Made by a program: the position numbers and the translations under genes
In this document: positions 25,695-32,980 of the stretch, one piece after another
How the letters are laid out: every line of letters starts with the position of its first letter
Position numbering within the stretch: the stretch's first letter is position 1
Notes under the pieces: generated by a model
What the model saw: the letters and a program-made list of their open reading frames with translations, nothing else
What the model was told of the DNA's origin: nothing
Databases searched by the model: none
DNA from: a virus
DNA: 64,000 bases
Direction: 5' to 3' (one strand)
IMG/VR virus record: IMGVR_UViG_3300008107_000208
Location: 1-64,000 of that record

Positions 25695-25832
25695 ATGTCG
25701 AAAGTAGTTTATCGTGGTGCTGAATACGATACCGAAAAGCGTATCGCATATCAACAACAGATGATGCAACAACCCCAACAATACAACGAAACCTATCGTG
25801 GTGTTAAGTATGTAAAGGAGGGGCACAAATGA
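25695..25832 (+). CDS. DUF4278-like small protein (45 aa)
   Basis: It has an AGGAG ribosome-binding site at 25683-25687 and starts MSKVVYRGAEYDTEKR. It carries two YRG-x-x-Y motifs (YRGAEY and YRGVKY), the hallmark of the cyanobacterial DUF4278 family, separated by a glutamine-rich stretch. It follows riboswitch-like unit 2 and overlaps the next gene (ATGA). Function unknown. Confidence 0.65.
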   Translation: MSKVVYRGAEYDTEKRIAYQQQMMQQPQQYNETYRGVKYVKEGHK

Positions 25833-25927
25833 AGAAACTAAACTTCTTGCAAATCATTAAAGAGCAAAAACAAAAAGAAGAGCGTCGTCATCAAGCCCAA
25901 CTAGCACAATTAGTAGGAGCAAGGTAA
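25829..25927 (+). CDS. Very small basic helical protein (32 aa)
   Basis: ATG follows a strong AAGGAGG site inside the previous gene. The product MKKLNFLQIIKEQKQKEERR then HQAQLAQLVGAR is a single charged helix. It overlaps its neighbours by four bases and one base. Coding is supported only by the ribosome-binding site and tight packing. Confidence 0.45.
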   Translation: MKKLNFLQIIKEQKQKEERRHQAQLAQLVGAR

Positions 25928-26013
25928 TGGTACAGTTCATGGTATCAACTACTGCTGCGATTGCTTTAACAACCGTATTTTTATCAATGTATGTTCAGTG
26001 GTTGGACAAATAA
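25927..26013 (+). CDS. Very small single-span membrane protein (28 aa)
   Basis: The product is almost entirely one membrane span (VQFMVSTTAAIALTTVFLSM) followed by YVQWLDK. Start and stop overlap the neighbouring genes by one base each. Function unknown. Confidence 0.45.
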   Translation: MVQFMVSTTAAIALTTVFLSMYVQWLDK

Positions 26014-26168
26014 TGGACAACTACAAATATCATTATGATGATATGGATAAGGACAATAGACCTCCTGCTTGCTATCAACTAACATACAGGGGTTGTAATT
26101 ATTGGTCCTGTTATACTATTCATCTAGATGAGTGGTTTGAAAAAATGTTTAAGTTTGAGGGAGATTGA
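26013..26168 (+). CDS. Small DUF4278-like protein (51 aa)
   Basis: A tyrosine- and aspartate-rich start (MDNYKYHYDDMDKDN) followed by YQLTYRGCNYW, the same YRG-x-x-Y motif as the gene at 25695. Its stop codon lies inside the following terminator stem. Confidence 0.55.
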   Translation: MDNYKYHYDDMDKDNRPPACYQLTYRGCNYWSCYTIHLDEWFEKMFKFEGD

Positions 26169-26184
26169 CTCTCCCTCTTTTTTT
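26157..26184 (+). terminator. Intrinsic terminator of the small-gene cluster
   Basis: GAGGGAGA (26157-26164) pairs with TCTCCCTC (26170-26177), loop TTGAC, then seven Ts. Confidence 0.9.
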
Positions 26185-26321
26185 ATGTCTATAAGTTTCT
26201 CTAATAGGCATAAATTTTTGTATCCTAAGTAACATATCTAATATACATATGGTAGAATAATGAGGTCATACAAATGAGCGAAAATTATTTGTTATGATTA
26301 TCCTTGTGCGTGGAGGACATT

Positions 26322-26495
26322 ATGCACAACCTTGTCTCTTACAATCAACTTGCAGAATGGCGACACTTTGAGCAAACAGTTGACCGTTGTAATGATGAAA
26401 TGGAGTTAGTCAATGATTATTTTAACTGTCTAATAGAATGTGATGATGACCAACAAACTTGTAAACGGGTATGTAGAAATATGCTGAGTGAGTAA
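26322..26495 (+). CDS. Hypothetical protein (57 aa)
   Basis: ATG at 26322 is preceded by GGAGG (26311-26315). The product is acidic and helical with four cysteines in the C-terminal half (FNCLIECDDDQQTCKRVC), possibly two disulfides or a metal site. It is a single-gene unit with a terminator at each side. The 150 bases before it hold a TAGAATAAT-like promoter stretch near 26253 but no clear gene. Confidence 0.55.
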   Translation: MHNLVSYNQLAEWRHFEQTVDRCNDEMELVNDYFNCLIECDDDQQTCKRVCRNMLSE

Positions 26496-26502
26496 TAAGA
26501 TG

Positions 26503-26530
26503 GGGAGGTCTTGACGACCTCCCTTTTTTT
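26503..26530 (+). terminator. Intrinsic terminator
   Basis: GGGAGGTC (26503-26510) pairs with GACCTCCC (26516-26523), loop TTGAC, followed by seven Ts. The loop sequence is the same as in the terminator at 26157. Confidence 0.9.
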
Positions 26531-26560
26531 GTGTAAAATGAGTTGAGAGAACCCTATCTT

Positions 26561-26731
26561 ATGGACAAAGAAAAACTTAAACTCATCGTCCGTAATCTTG
26601 AATTACTTGTAGATTCTCTCAAAGCTGAAGTATACTCTGATACTCAGAGTTATCTCAACTATGAGGAAGTAAAAGTAGGTCTACAAGACTACGATGAAAT
26701 TTTTGACGATGATGATGGATATGCAGATTAA
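26561..26731 (+). CDS. Hypothetical acidic protein (56 aa)
   Basis: ATG at 26561 opens DKEKLKLIVRNLELLVDSLK, a helical segment, and the protein ends in a run of aspartates (DEIFDDDDGYAD). It is the first gene of the thyX unit and shares one base with the next start. Function unknown. Confidence 0.6.
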   Translation: MDKEKLKLIVRNLELLVDSLKAEVYSDTQSYLNYEEVKVGLQDYDEIFDDDDGYAD

Positions 26732-26895
26732 TGACTAGTAGATCTAAAAAACTTGTAAAGTTGCTTGAGCGTCTCATCAAGCAAGACCATCTCTATACCG
26801 ATGAAAAGATTCGTGAGATGAAAGTGCAACTTCGTGAGTTGAAAGAACAACTCGCAGACTTAGAAAAGAAAACATCAAAAGGATTTGGTAAATGA
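26731..26895 (+). CDS. Small coiled-coil protein (54 aa)
   Basis: A basic N-terminus (TSRSKKLVKLLERLIKQDH) is followed by a heptad-like helix (IREMKVQLRELKEQLADLEK). It overlaps the thyX start by four bases (ATGA), so it is translationally coupled to thyX. Confidence 0.55.
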   Translation: MTSRSKKLVKLLERLIKQDHLYTDEKIREMKVQLRELKEQLADLEKKTSKGFGK

Positions 26896-27545
26896 CTGTA
26901 AAACTGGTTAGTGTAACTCCAGACGCCGAAAAGACAATGGCGTATGTAGCAAGAGTCAGTAATCCTGCAAATCAAGACAACGAAAACTATTCCAAGTTGC
27001 TTGCTTATTGCATCAAGCACAACCATTGGTCTGTGTTTGAGCAGAGTTTTATGACTCTTGAGATTGAAACCAATCGTGGTATCGCAGCTCAAATTTTGCG
27101 TCACCGTAGTTTCACATATCAAGAGTTCTCACAACGCTATGCTGATACTTCACTGATTTCAGAGTATATTCCCGTTCCCGATCTTCGTCGTCAGGATACC
27201 AAGAATCGTCAAAACTCTATTGATGATATTGGCGAATATGAAAAACTGACGCTACAAAGTAAGATTCAAGACCATTTTGCGGAGGGTATGCGCCTCTACA
27301 AGGAACTTCTTGCTCACGGAGTAGCAAAAGAGTCTGCTCGCTTTGTGCTTCCTCTGGCGACTCCTACTCGTCTTTATATGGCGGGTAGTTGCAGGTCTTG
27401 GATCACATATATTGCACTCCGAGAAAAAAATGGAACGCAAAAAGAGCATATGGATATTGCTAAAGAATGTAAAAAAATCTTTGCCGAGCAATTTCCTATC
27501 TGTACAGAAGCACTTGGGGGAGTAGAAAATCAATGGGTTCTGTAA
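26892..27545 (+). CDS. thyX: Flavin-dependent thymidylate synthase ThyX
   Basis: A 217-residue FAD enzyme that makes dTMP from dUMP with methylene-tetrahydrofolate and NADPH. The signature is R70-H-R-S-F-T-Y-Q-E-F-S80-Q-R82, which fits RHRxxSxxxxSxR except for Thr75 at the first serine position. PLATPTRLYMAGSCRSWITY carries the C-terminal substrate-binding arginine. The length is normal. It supplies thymidine for phage DNA. A mobile HNH gene follows directly. Confidence 0.95.
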   Translation: MTVKLVSVTPDAEKTMAYVARVSNPANQDNENYSKLLAYCIKHNHWSVFEQSFMTLEIETNRGIAAQILRHRSFTYQEFSQRYADTSLISEYIPVPDLRRQDTKNRQNSIDDIGEYEKLTLQSKIQDHFAEGMRLYKELLAHGVAKESARFVLPLATPTRLYMAGSCRSWITYIALREKNGTQKEHMDIAKECKKIFAEQFPICTEALGGVENQWVL

Positions 27546-27584
27546 TGTATCCATATTATAAATATAAGTAGTTGGATACATTAC
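27542..27584 (+). repeat. 11-bp inverted repeat enclosing a late promoter
   Basis: GTAATGTATCC (27542-27552) is perfectly complementary to GGATACATTAC (27574-27584). TATAAATA (27557-27564) lies between the arms. The left arm includes the thyX stop codon, and the right arm ends five bases before the HNH start. Confidence 0.75.
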
Positions 27585-27588
27585 TACT

Positions 27589-28167
27589 ATGGGAAGAAAA
27601 TCATCTATTAGTGTTGGAGATGTCATAGGCAACTTTACCGTATTGGATGTAATACCAGCAAAAGGTCCAGGTCATCATGTTAAAGGGAAAGTAAAATGTT
27701 CTATATGTGGTGGGACTAAAGAAATGTATAGTTTTAACATAAGAAGAAGATATTCTTGTGGATGTTCTCAAAGAGATGTATCTACTTGGAAATCAAAAGG
27801 GGCAAAAAATATGCCTTGGAAATTATCTTATGGTGAAGCCGCAAAAAACGACCTATACTCCACATATAGAACTTCTGCTAATAGAAGAGGATTAAACTTT
27901 GACATTGATGTAAATTTTTTTACAGAAAATGTAGTAAAATCTTGTTCTTATTGTGGTGATTCATTATCTTCCGTAAAAAAATCGCAATCAAAAACTGGCG
28001 GTGATTTTTTATATACTGGAATTGATAGGATTGATAGTACTAAAGGTTATACAGAAGATAATTGTACCCCTTGCTGTAAAATTTGTAATGTGATGAAGTG
28101 GGATTTATCTTTGGAAGATTTTACCAATCATATTATGAAAATATCTTCTCATTTAAACAATAAATAA
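27589..28167 (+). CDS. HNH homing-type endonuclease
   Basis: A 192-residue protein. The N-terminal part has a zinc-like site (KCSICGG ... SCGC) and an IGNFTVLDVIP start often seen in phage HNH homing enzymes. The HNH core has C119-x2-C122, GIDRID (144-149), N158 and C163/C166 (PCCKICN). It is AT rich, has its own late promoter within an inverted repeat, and interrupts an otherwise tight thyX-phoH run, which suggests a recent insertion. Confidence 0.85.
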   Translation: MGRKSSISVGDVIGNFTVLDVIPAKGPGHHVKGKVKCSICGGTKEMYSFNIRRRYSCGCSQRDVSTWKSKGAKNMPWKLSYGEAAKNDLYSTYRTSANRRGLNFDIDVNFFTENVVKSCSYCGDSLSSVKKSQSKTGGDFLYTGIDRIDSTKGYTEDNCTPCCKICNVMKWDLSLEDFTNHIMKISSHLNNK

Positions 28168-28193
28168 GTTCATATCATTAGGAGGTGAAAATT

Positions 28194-28442
28194 TTGGCAA
28201 CATATCCTGTAGTCCACAAAGAAACTGGTGAACAAAAAGAAGTGACGATGAGCGTCAACGAATGGGACCAGTGGAAAGTGGAAAATCCAGAATGGATTCG
28301 AGACTGGTCTGATCCTTCTACCTGCCCACAACCTGGTGAAGTGGGTGAGTGGAAGGACAAACTCAGGAAGAAGAATCCTGGATGGAACGATGTGCTGCAC
28401 CGTGCAGCGAAAATGCCTGGTTCTAAAGTAAACAAAATCTAA
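28194..28442 (+). CDS. Hypothetical conserved protein (82 aa)
   Basis: TTG at 28194 is chosen because AGGAGG at 28180-28185 is well spaced; the GTG at 28185 overlaps that site. The protein has a Trp-rich, acidic core (VNEWDQWKVENPEWIRDWSD, PGEVGEWKDKLRKKNPGWND) and a basic end. It overlaps phoH by one base. The family is common beside phoH in cyanomyoviruses as far as I recall; no function is known. Confidence 0.65.
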   Translation: MATYPVVHKETGEQKEVTMSVNEWDQWKVENPEWIRDWSDPSTCPQPGEVGEWKDKLRKKNPGWNDVLHRAAKMPGSKVNKI

Positions 28443-29200
28443 TGGCAAGAAGAAAAAGATCGTCTGCAGAGCAACCTATCGGGGTTGGTCTCACTGCAAA
28501 GCAGATGAAGAGGAAGAAACCTCTAAGTTCCGATTACCTTATTGATATTGATCCCCTTACGGATAATCAAAAAAGATTATTTAATTCCTATCAAGAAGGT
28601 AAACATTTAGTAGCATATGGTTGTGCTGGTACTGGTAAAACCTTTATCACACTTTATAATGCTCTTCAAGATGTATTGAATGAACATACACCTTATGAAC
28701 GCATTTACCTTGTTCGTTCTCTAGTTGCTACCAGAGAGATTGGGTTCCTTCCTGGTTCTCATGAAGATAAGGCGGATATTTACCAAATTCCTTATAAGAA
28801 TATGGTGAAATATATGTTCCAGATGCCTAGTGATGCTGATTTCGAGATGCTCTATGGTAATCTCAAGTCACAAGAAACAATCAAGTTTTGGAGTACTTCG
28901 TTCCTTCGTGGAACTACACTTGATAACTCTATTATTATTGTTGATGAATATCAGAACCTAAACTTCCATGAATTAGACTCTATTATCACTCGTGTTGGTG
29001 AAAATACTAGAATTTGTTTCTGTGGTGATGCGGTTCAGTCTGATTTGCAGAAGTCAAATGAGCGTAATGGTATTCATGATTTTATGAGTGTATTGCGTAA
29101 AATGCCTTCTTTTGATATAATTGAATTTGGGGTTGATGATATTGTCCGCTCTGGACTTGTTAAAGAATACATTCTCGCAAAAATGGAAGCAGGTTTTTAA
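28442..29200 (+). CDS. phoH: PhoH-like ATPase
   Basis: A 252-residue P-loop ATPase. Walker A is G60-CAGTGKT and Walker B is IIIVDE (164-169). FCGDAVQSDL is a motif III-like element, and the RNG...L segment follows. Phage PhoH proteins are widespread in marine phages and have a PhoH/helicase-like fold; their role in infection is unclear, possibly linked to phosphate stress or RNA metabolism. It overlaps both neighbours by one base. Confidence 0.95.
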   Translation: MARRKRSSAEQPIGVGLTAKQMKRKKPLSSDYLIDIDPLTDNQKRLFNSYQEGKHLVAYGCAGTGKTFITLYNALQDVLNEHTPYERIYLVRSLVATREIGFLPGSHEDKADIYQIPYKNMVKYMFQMPSDADFEMLYGNLKSQETIKFWSTSFLRGTTLDNSIIIVDEYQNLNFHELDSIITRVGENTRICFCGDAVQSDLQKSNERNGIHDFMSVLRKMPSFDIIEFGVDDIVRSGLVKEYILAKMEAGF

Positions 29201-29877
29201 TGTTCAGTCATGTTGATATTGATCTCCCTCAACTTGAGAGGGAGACTATTGATGGTGTAAGGTATTACAGAGTTCCTACAGAAGAAGAACTTCTTAGACT
29301 GGTCTCCATCACTTCGGTGACCAGTCATTTTAATAGGGAGATTTTCGTCAACTGGAGAAAGAAAGTCGGTGATGAAGAAGCAGATCGTATCACGAAGGCA
29401 GCAACAAGTCGTGGTACAGACATGCATACTCTGGTAGAACATCATCTGAAGAATGAAGAACTACCAAAAGTACAACCAATTTCTGATTTCCTCTTTAAAA
29501 TTTCAAAATCAGACTTAAATCGTATAAATAATATTTACGCCCTTGAAGGGTCCCTATATAGTAAGCAACTAGGTATTGCTGGGACAGTTGACTGCATCGC
29601 TGAATATGACGGTGAGTTAGCTATAATCGACTTTAAGACTTCTAAAAAACCAAAACCACGAGAGTGGATCGAACACTATTTTGTTCAATGTATGGCTTAC
29701 GGATGTATGCTGTACGAACTGACTGGTATTTCAGTTAAAAAACTTGTAATCATCATGGCTTGTGAAAATGGAGAATGCGTCGTCTATGAAGAACGAGACA
29801 AATCAAAGTACATCAAACTTCTCAGCGAATACATTAGAAAGTTTGTTAGAGATAAACTGGAACTCTATGGAAAATAA
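29200..29877 (+). CDS. PD-(D/E)XK exonuclease (RecB/Cas4-like)
   Basis: A 225-residue nuclease. RGTDMHTLVEHHL carries the N-terminal His motif. GIAGTVDCIAEYDGELAIIDFKTSKK provides the D...D-x-K catalytic pair, and HYFVQCMAYG is the conserved Q/Y helix. The pattern resembles RecB-family or mitochondrial-maintenance-type exonucleases. It probably acts in phage DNA repair, recombination or host DNA breakdown. Confidence 0.8.
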   Translation: MFSHVDIDLPQLERETIDGVRYYRVPTEEELLRLVSITSVTSHFNREIFVNWRKKVGDEEADRITKAATSRGTDMHTLVEHHLKNEELPKVQPISDFLFKISKSDLNRINNIYALEGSLYSKQLGIAGTVDCIAEYDGELAIIDFKTSKKPKPREWIEHYFVQCMAYGCMLYELTGISVKKLVIIMACENGECVVYEERDKSKYIKLLSEYIRKFVRDKLELYGK

Positions 29878-30127
29878 CAAAGAACTAGAACAAGCAATAG
29901 AAAGTAAGTTTCTGACTCCTTCTAAATTCGCTCTTGAAATTGAGAAGATTGTGATTGAAGAAAACTTCAACTACATTGATGCTATCTGTCACTATTGTGA
30001 AATTAACAGTCTTGAGGTAGAATCAGTCACGAAGCTTATCTCAAAACCATTAAAAGAGAGATTGAAGTGGGATGCTATCCGTCTCAACTTTATGAAGAAG
30101 ACTTCGAAGGCAAAACTTCCTCTGTAA
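29867..30127 (+). CDS. 33: Late transcription coactivator gp33-like
   Basis: An 86-residue protein starting at ATG 29867, which overlaps the exonuclease by 11 bases. FALEIEKIVIEENFNYIDAI then CEINSLEVESVTKLISKPLK and the LNFMKKTSKAKLPL tail match the phage late-transcription coactivator family as I recall it in cyanomyoviruses. T4 gp33 bridges RNA polymerase and the sliding clamp to fire late promoters. Many NATAAATA motifs in this window fit such a factor. Confidence 0.75.
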   Translation: MENNKELEQAIESKFLTPSKFALEIEKIVIEENFNYIDAICHYCEINSLEVESVTKLISKPLKERLKWDAIRLNFMKKTSKAKLPL

Positions 30128-30128
30128 A

Positions 30129-30135
30129 CTAAATA
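30129..30135 (+). promoter_or_regulatory. Late promoter core
   Basis: CTAAATA directly after the gp33 stop, 19 bases before the next start codon. Confidence 0.45.
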
Positions 30136-30153
30136 CATAAAAGACAACTTCAA

Positions 30154-30669
30154 ATGAAAACGTTTAATCAGTTTATATCTGTAATAAACGAAATGAAAGC
30201 TGGATATATCACTGGTGACGAAACTCACGGAGGATATGATCCAAGTCATGGTGGTAAAAATTATCATGATCATTTGGAGTTTGATGATAAAAAGACTAGA
30301 GATGCTGCTATAGCATGGATGAAAAAACAGGGTTGGGAGATTGGTTCCACCTCTGGAGGAAAGCACTCTAAAGGATCAAGGCACTATTCTGATAGAGCAT
30401 TTGATATCCCAATGTATAGACCTTCTGGTGGGGTACAAAAAGGTTTCTCTGATGATAAGATTGGAGAAAGAGCAATGAGTTCCTCAATTCGCAATGATTT
30501 AGCAAGAGCTGGATTTAGCATTTCTTCTGTATATGGCGGTGGTTATACCCCACCAAAAGTTCTTTCAAAACTAAAGGGAGTTGAGGGAACTGGTGTTGGT
30601 AAAGACTTTGTTGCTAGACAATGGAGTGATACTGAAAAATCAAGATATACTGCTTGGGGAGGAAAGTAA
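30154..30669 (+). CDS. Peptidase M15-like protein
   Basis: A 171-residue protein. GSRHYSDRAFDIP (74-86) fits the S-x-H-x-x-G-x-A-x-D zinc-binding signature of D-Ala-D-Ala/M15 peptidases, with His77 and Asp84 as likely ligands. More histidines lie in HGGYDPSHGGKNYHDH. It may cut peptidoglycan, either as an endolysin component or as a virion enzyme, as its late promoter would suggest. The glycine at one motif position is an aspartate here, so activity is not certain. Confidence 0.6.
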   Translation: MKTFNQFISVINEMKAGYITGDETHGGYDPSHGGKNYHDHLEFDDKKTRDAAIAWMKKQGWEIGSTSGGKHSKGSRHYSDRAFDIPMYRPSGGVQKGFSDDKIGERAMSSSIRNDLARAGFSISSVYGGGYTPPKVLSKLKGVEGTGVGKDFVARQWSDTEKSRYTAWGGK

Positions 30670-30684
30670 TTTTTGAAGTTTATT

Positions 30685-31275
30685 ATGTCACCATTTGAAA
30701 CTTATCAAACTTATCTTTCGATGAAAAGTCATTTTACGAACAGTAAATATGACTTTTTTAAGTATGGAGGAAAGTCACGGGCAACTGTGACTTCTTTCAA
30801 TAAACGTAAAGACAAATACTGGTTTGAGAAGACCAGCCGTAAATATTCTGATGAGGAAGTCAAAGACTTTCTACTTGCAAATTTTGTATCCGCAGACAAC
30901 CCACAAAACTTATGGATTGGAGAAATTATCAATTCTGGCGAAAGAACATACGCAGAGTGGATGAGGCGTCAACAGAGTTTGACCTACTTATTCAAAGAGC
31001 AAAGCAACGAATTGTTATCGGAGAACGAGTTAGAGAGTTTGTTCAACTGTACCAAAGGTCACCCTCCGATACTCAAAAAGTTTCTAAGCGGGCAACTATC
31101 GCTAGAAACTTTCACAATCTACGAAAAAATATTCCATTTCTCAAACGATTTTGATAAGAAACTTCTGGACCCTGTGTGGGAAACCGTAAGTTTGAAATTG
31201 AAAAAATATTCCCCATTCCTAAATATTGATGTGTTCAACTACCGAAAGATTTTGCGGTCCATTATCAATGAGTGA
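30685..31275 (+). CDS. 59: gp59 helicase loader
   Basis: A T4 gp59-like protein of 196 residues. SPFETYQTYLSMKSHFTN, YDFFKYGGKSR and FNKRKDKYWFEK form the typical N-terminal half. gp59 loads the gp41 helicase onto gp32-coated fork DNA. ATG 30685 is chosen because related proteins begin at this M-x-PFE; a TTG at 30673 has a better-placed GGAGG and would add four residues. Confidence 0.85.
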   Translation: MSPFETYQTYLSMKSHFTNSKYDFFKYGGKSRATVTSFNKRKDKYWFEKTSRKYSDEEVKDFLLANFVSADNPQNLWIGEIINSGERTYAEWMRRQQSLTYLFKEQSNELLSENELESLFNCTKGHPPILKKFLSGQLSLETFTIYEKIFHFSNDFDKKLLDPVWETVSLKLKKYSPFLNIDVFNYRKILRSIINE

Positions 31276-31600
31276 ATTTTTTAAATCCGATATTATTCAA
31301 GAAGAACTTGAAGAAATTAATAATCTTCAAGAACAAATCTATGGAAGTATCCTTACCTTTGGTGTAATGGATAATGAAACCAAGAAAGAACACGTTGAAA
31401 AGTTACAGACCTTGCTAGAAAAGCAAAGGATCATGTATACTAGATTGTCTCTTTCAGATGACCCACAGGCGGTTGAGATGAAAGAGAATCTTCGCAAATC
31501 GGTAGCACTGATGGGATTCCCACCAGAGACCGATATGCAAGTTTTATTCGACAGTATGAATCAGACAATCGAATCCCTCAAGCAATATCTTGACGACTGA
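31268..31600 (+). CDS. DUF1825-like protein
   Basis: A 110-residue protein starting at ATG 31268, overlapping the gp59 end by eight bases. FFKSDIIQEELEEINNLQEQ, KKEHVEKLQTLLEKQRIMYTR and MGFPPETDMQVLFDSMNQ follow the layout of cyanobacterial DUF1825 proteins. It is all-helical. Its role is unknown; similar genes in cyanobacteria suggest acquisition from a host. Confidence 0.7.
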   Translation: MSEFFKSDIIQEELEEINNLQEQIYGSILTFGVMDNETKKEHVEKLQTLLEKQRIMYTRLSLSDDPQAVEMKENLRKSVALMGFPPETDMQVLFDSMNQTIESLKQYLDD

Positions 31601-31659
31601 GGGCATCCCTGTTATACTATCCGAGTAATCCCCCGAATCCAATTAATCCGAGGTAATCC
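31590..31659 (+). promoter_or_regulatory. gp32 promoter and repeated AATCC leader
   Basis: TTGACG (31590-31595), a 17-base spacer and TATACT (31613-31618) form a host-type promoter. The leader contains AATCC four times at 31627, 31636, 31645 and 31655, spaced 9, 9 and 10 bases up to the start codon. It may be an autogenous gp32 binding site. Confidence 0.6.
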
Positions 31660-31661
31660 AA

Positions 31662-32591
31662 ATGTCTTTCGCAGACCTTAAGAAGCAATCTAAGCTTGGC
31701 TCCCTGACCGCAAAACTGGTCAAGGAAGTCGAAAAAATGAATAACAATGGCGGTTCCAGTGGCGATGAGCGCCTGTGGAAACTAGAATGTGATAAGAGCG
31801 GCAATGGTTATGCCGTCATCCGTTTCCTGCCTGCTCCGAACGGTGAGGACCTTCCGTTCGTGAAACTCTACAGTCACGCATTCCAAGGTCCTGGTGGTTG
31901 GTATATTGAGAACTCTCTGACCACTCTGGGTCAGAAGGATCCTGTGTCTGAGCACAACACGATGCTGTGGAACAACGGCACTGATGTGGGTAAAGAACAG
32001 GCACGTAAACAGAAGCGTAAACTGACTTACATTGCTAACATCTATGTGGTCAAGGATCCCGCTAACCCCTCTAACGAAGGTAAAGTCTTCCTGTATAAGT
32101 TCGGTAAGAAGATCTTCGACAAACTCACTGCTGCGATGCAACCTGAGTTTGAGGATGAGGAAGCAATTGATCCGTTCGATTTCTGGCAGGGTGCTAACTT
32201 CAAACTGAAGGCAAAGAACGTTGCTGGTTATCGTAACTACGACTCCAGTGAGTTTGCTCGTCCCGATGCTCTTCTGGAAGATGACGATGCGATGGAAGCA
32301 ATCTGGAAGAAGCAGTATTCTCTCGCTGAACTTGTTGCTGCTGATCAGTTCAAGTCTTATGATGATCTGAAGAAGCGCCTTGACTATGTTCTTGGTAACA
32401 AGGGCACTCCTCGCTATCAAGATCCTGATGAGGGTGAAGAAGAAGAATACACTCGTGGTTCTTCCCGTGAACTCACGGAAGATCTTCGTGGAGAACTGAA
32501 TTCTCTTCAACCTACTCGCACTGTATCTTCTGCTGACGAAGATGAGGATGATGATACTCTTTCTTACTTTGCACGACTTGCTGAAGAGTGA
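31662..32591 (+). CDS. 32: Single-stranded DNA-binding protein gp32
   Basis: A 309-residue T4 gp32-like protein. The N-terminus (SFADLKKQSKLGSLTAKLVK) is the cooperative-binding B domain. NIYVVKDPANPSNEGKVFLY then KFGKKIFDKL is the conserved OB-fold core, and the acidic C-terminus (ADEDEDDDTLSYFARLAEE) recruits partners. The zinc-binding Cys residues of T4 gp32 are absent; only one cysteine occurs in the protein. gp32 coats single strands during replication and recombination and acts with gp59 just upstream. Confidence 0.95.
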   Translation: MSFADLKKQSKLGSLTAKLVKEVEKMNNNGGSSGDERLWKLECDKSGNGYAVIRFLPAPNGEDLPFVKLYSHAFQGPGGWYIENSLTTLGQKDPVSEHNTMLWNNGTDVGKEQARKQKRKLTYIANIYVVKDPANPSNEGKVFLYKFGKKIFDKLTAAMQPEFEDEEAIDPFDFWQGANFKLKAKNVAGYRNYDSSEFARPDALLEDDDAMEAIWKKQYSLAELVAADQFKSYDDLKKRLDYVLGNKGTPRYQDPDEGEEEEYTRGSSRELTEDLRGELNSLQPTRTVSSADEDEDDDTLSYFARLAEE

Positions 32592-32620
32592 AGTATAATC
32601 AAATCTGCCTAATACTTTTA
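32591..32620 (+). terminator. Weak terminator-like hairpin after gp32
   Basis: AAGTAT (32591-32596) pairs with ATACTT (32612-32617), with a short T run. Confidence 0.3.
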
Positions 32621-32652
32621 GTTGTAGCAGCATACATTAATTTACTGTTCAA

Positions 32653-32967
32653 GTGAAAACAGATTATTACATTGACCGTGTAAGTAAATCCGAAGCCGCA
32701 GAGTTACTTCTGCGGTTTCATTATCTTAAGGACTTTTCTAAAGGATTTAAGAGCGGATATAACTACGGTTTATATGAGAGCAATGATTTTAGCCCACTGA
32801 ATATTGGTGGTATTAAAGGAGTCTGTATCTTTACAGGTCTCCCTGTCCCAGAAGTAGCACAAGGAGCATTTGGACTAGCACGAAATGAGCAAGAAGGACT
32901 CTTTGAACTTTCACGCCTTTGCGTACACCCTGAAACCCAACGAGCAGAATATTGTGATGATATTTGA
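32653..32967 (+). pseudogene. Truncated Mom-like acyltransferase
   Basis: A 104-residue frame with a GTG start. YYIDRVSKSEAAELLLRFHY, GVCIFTGLPVPEVAQGAFG and FELSRLCVHPETQR are the N-terminal blocks of the Mom-like (GNAT-fold) DNA-modification family found in cyanophages. After ETQR the frame ends in seven unrelated residues. Full-length relatives continue roughly as far again, so the C-terminal half with the rest of the acyl-CoA site is lost. It abuts the end of the convergent gp53 gene, so a deletion between the two is likely. Confidence 0.6.
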
Positions 32968-32980
32968 TAAGAATTTAGAG

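Noticed and set aside
31782-32633. 283-codon minus-strand frame opposite gp32
   Set aside because: Shadow of gp32, which has clear family motifs and its own promoter.
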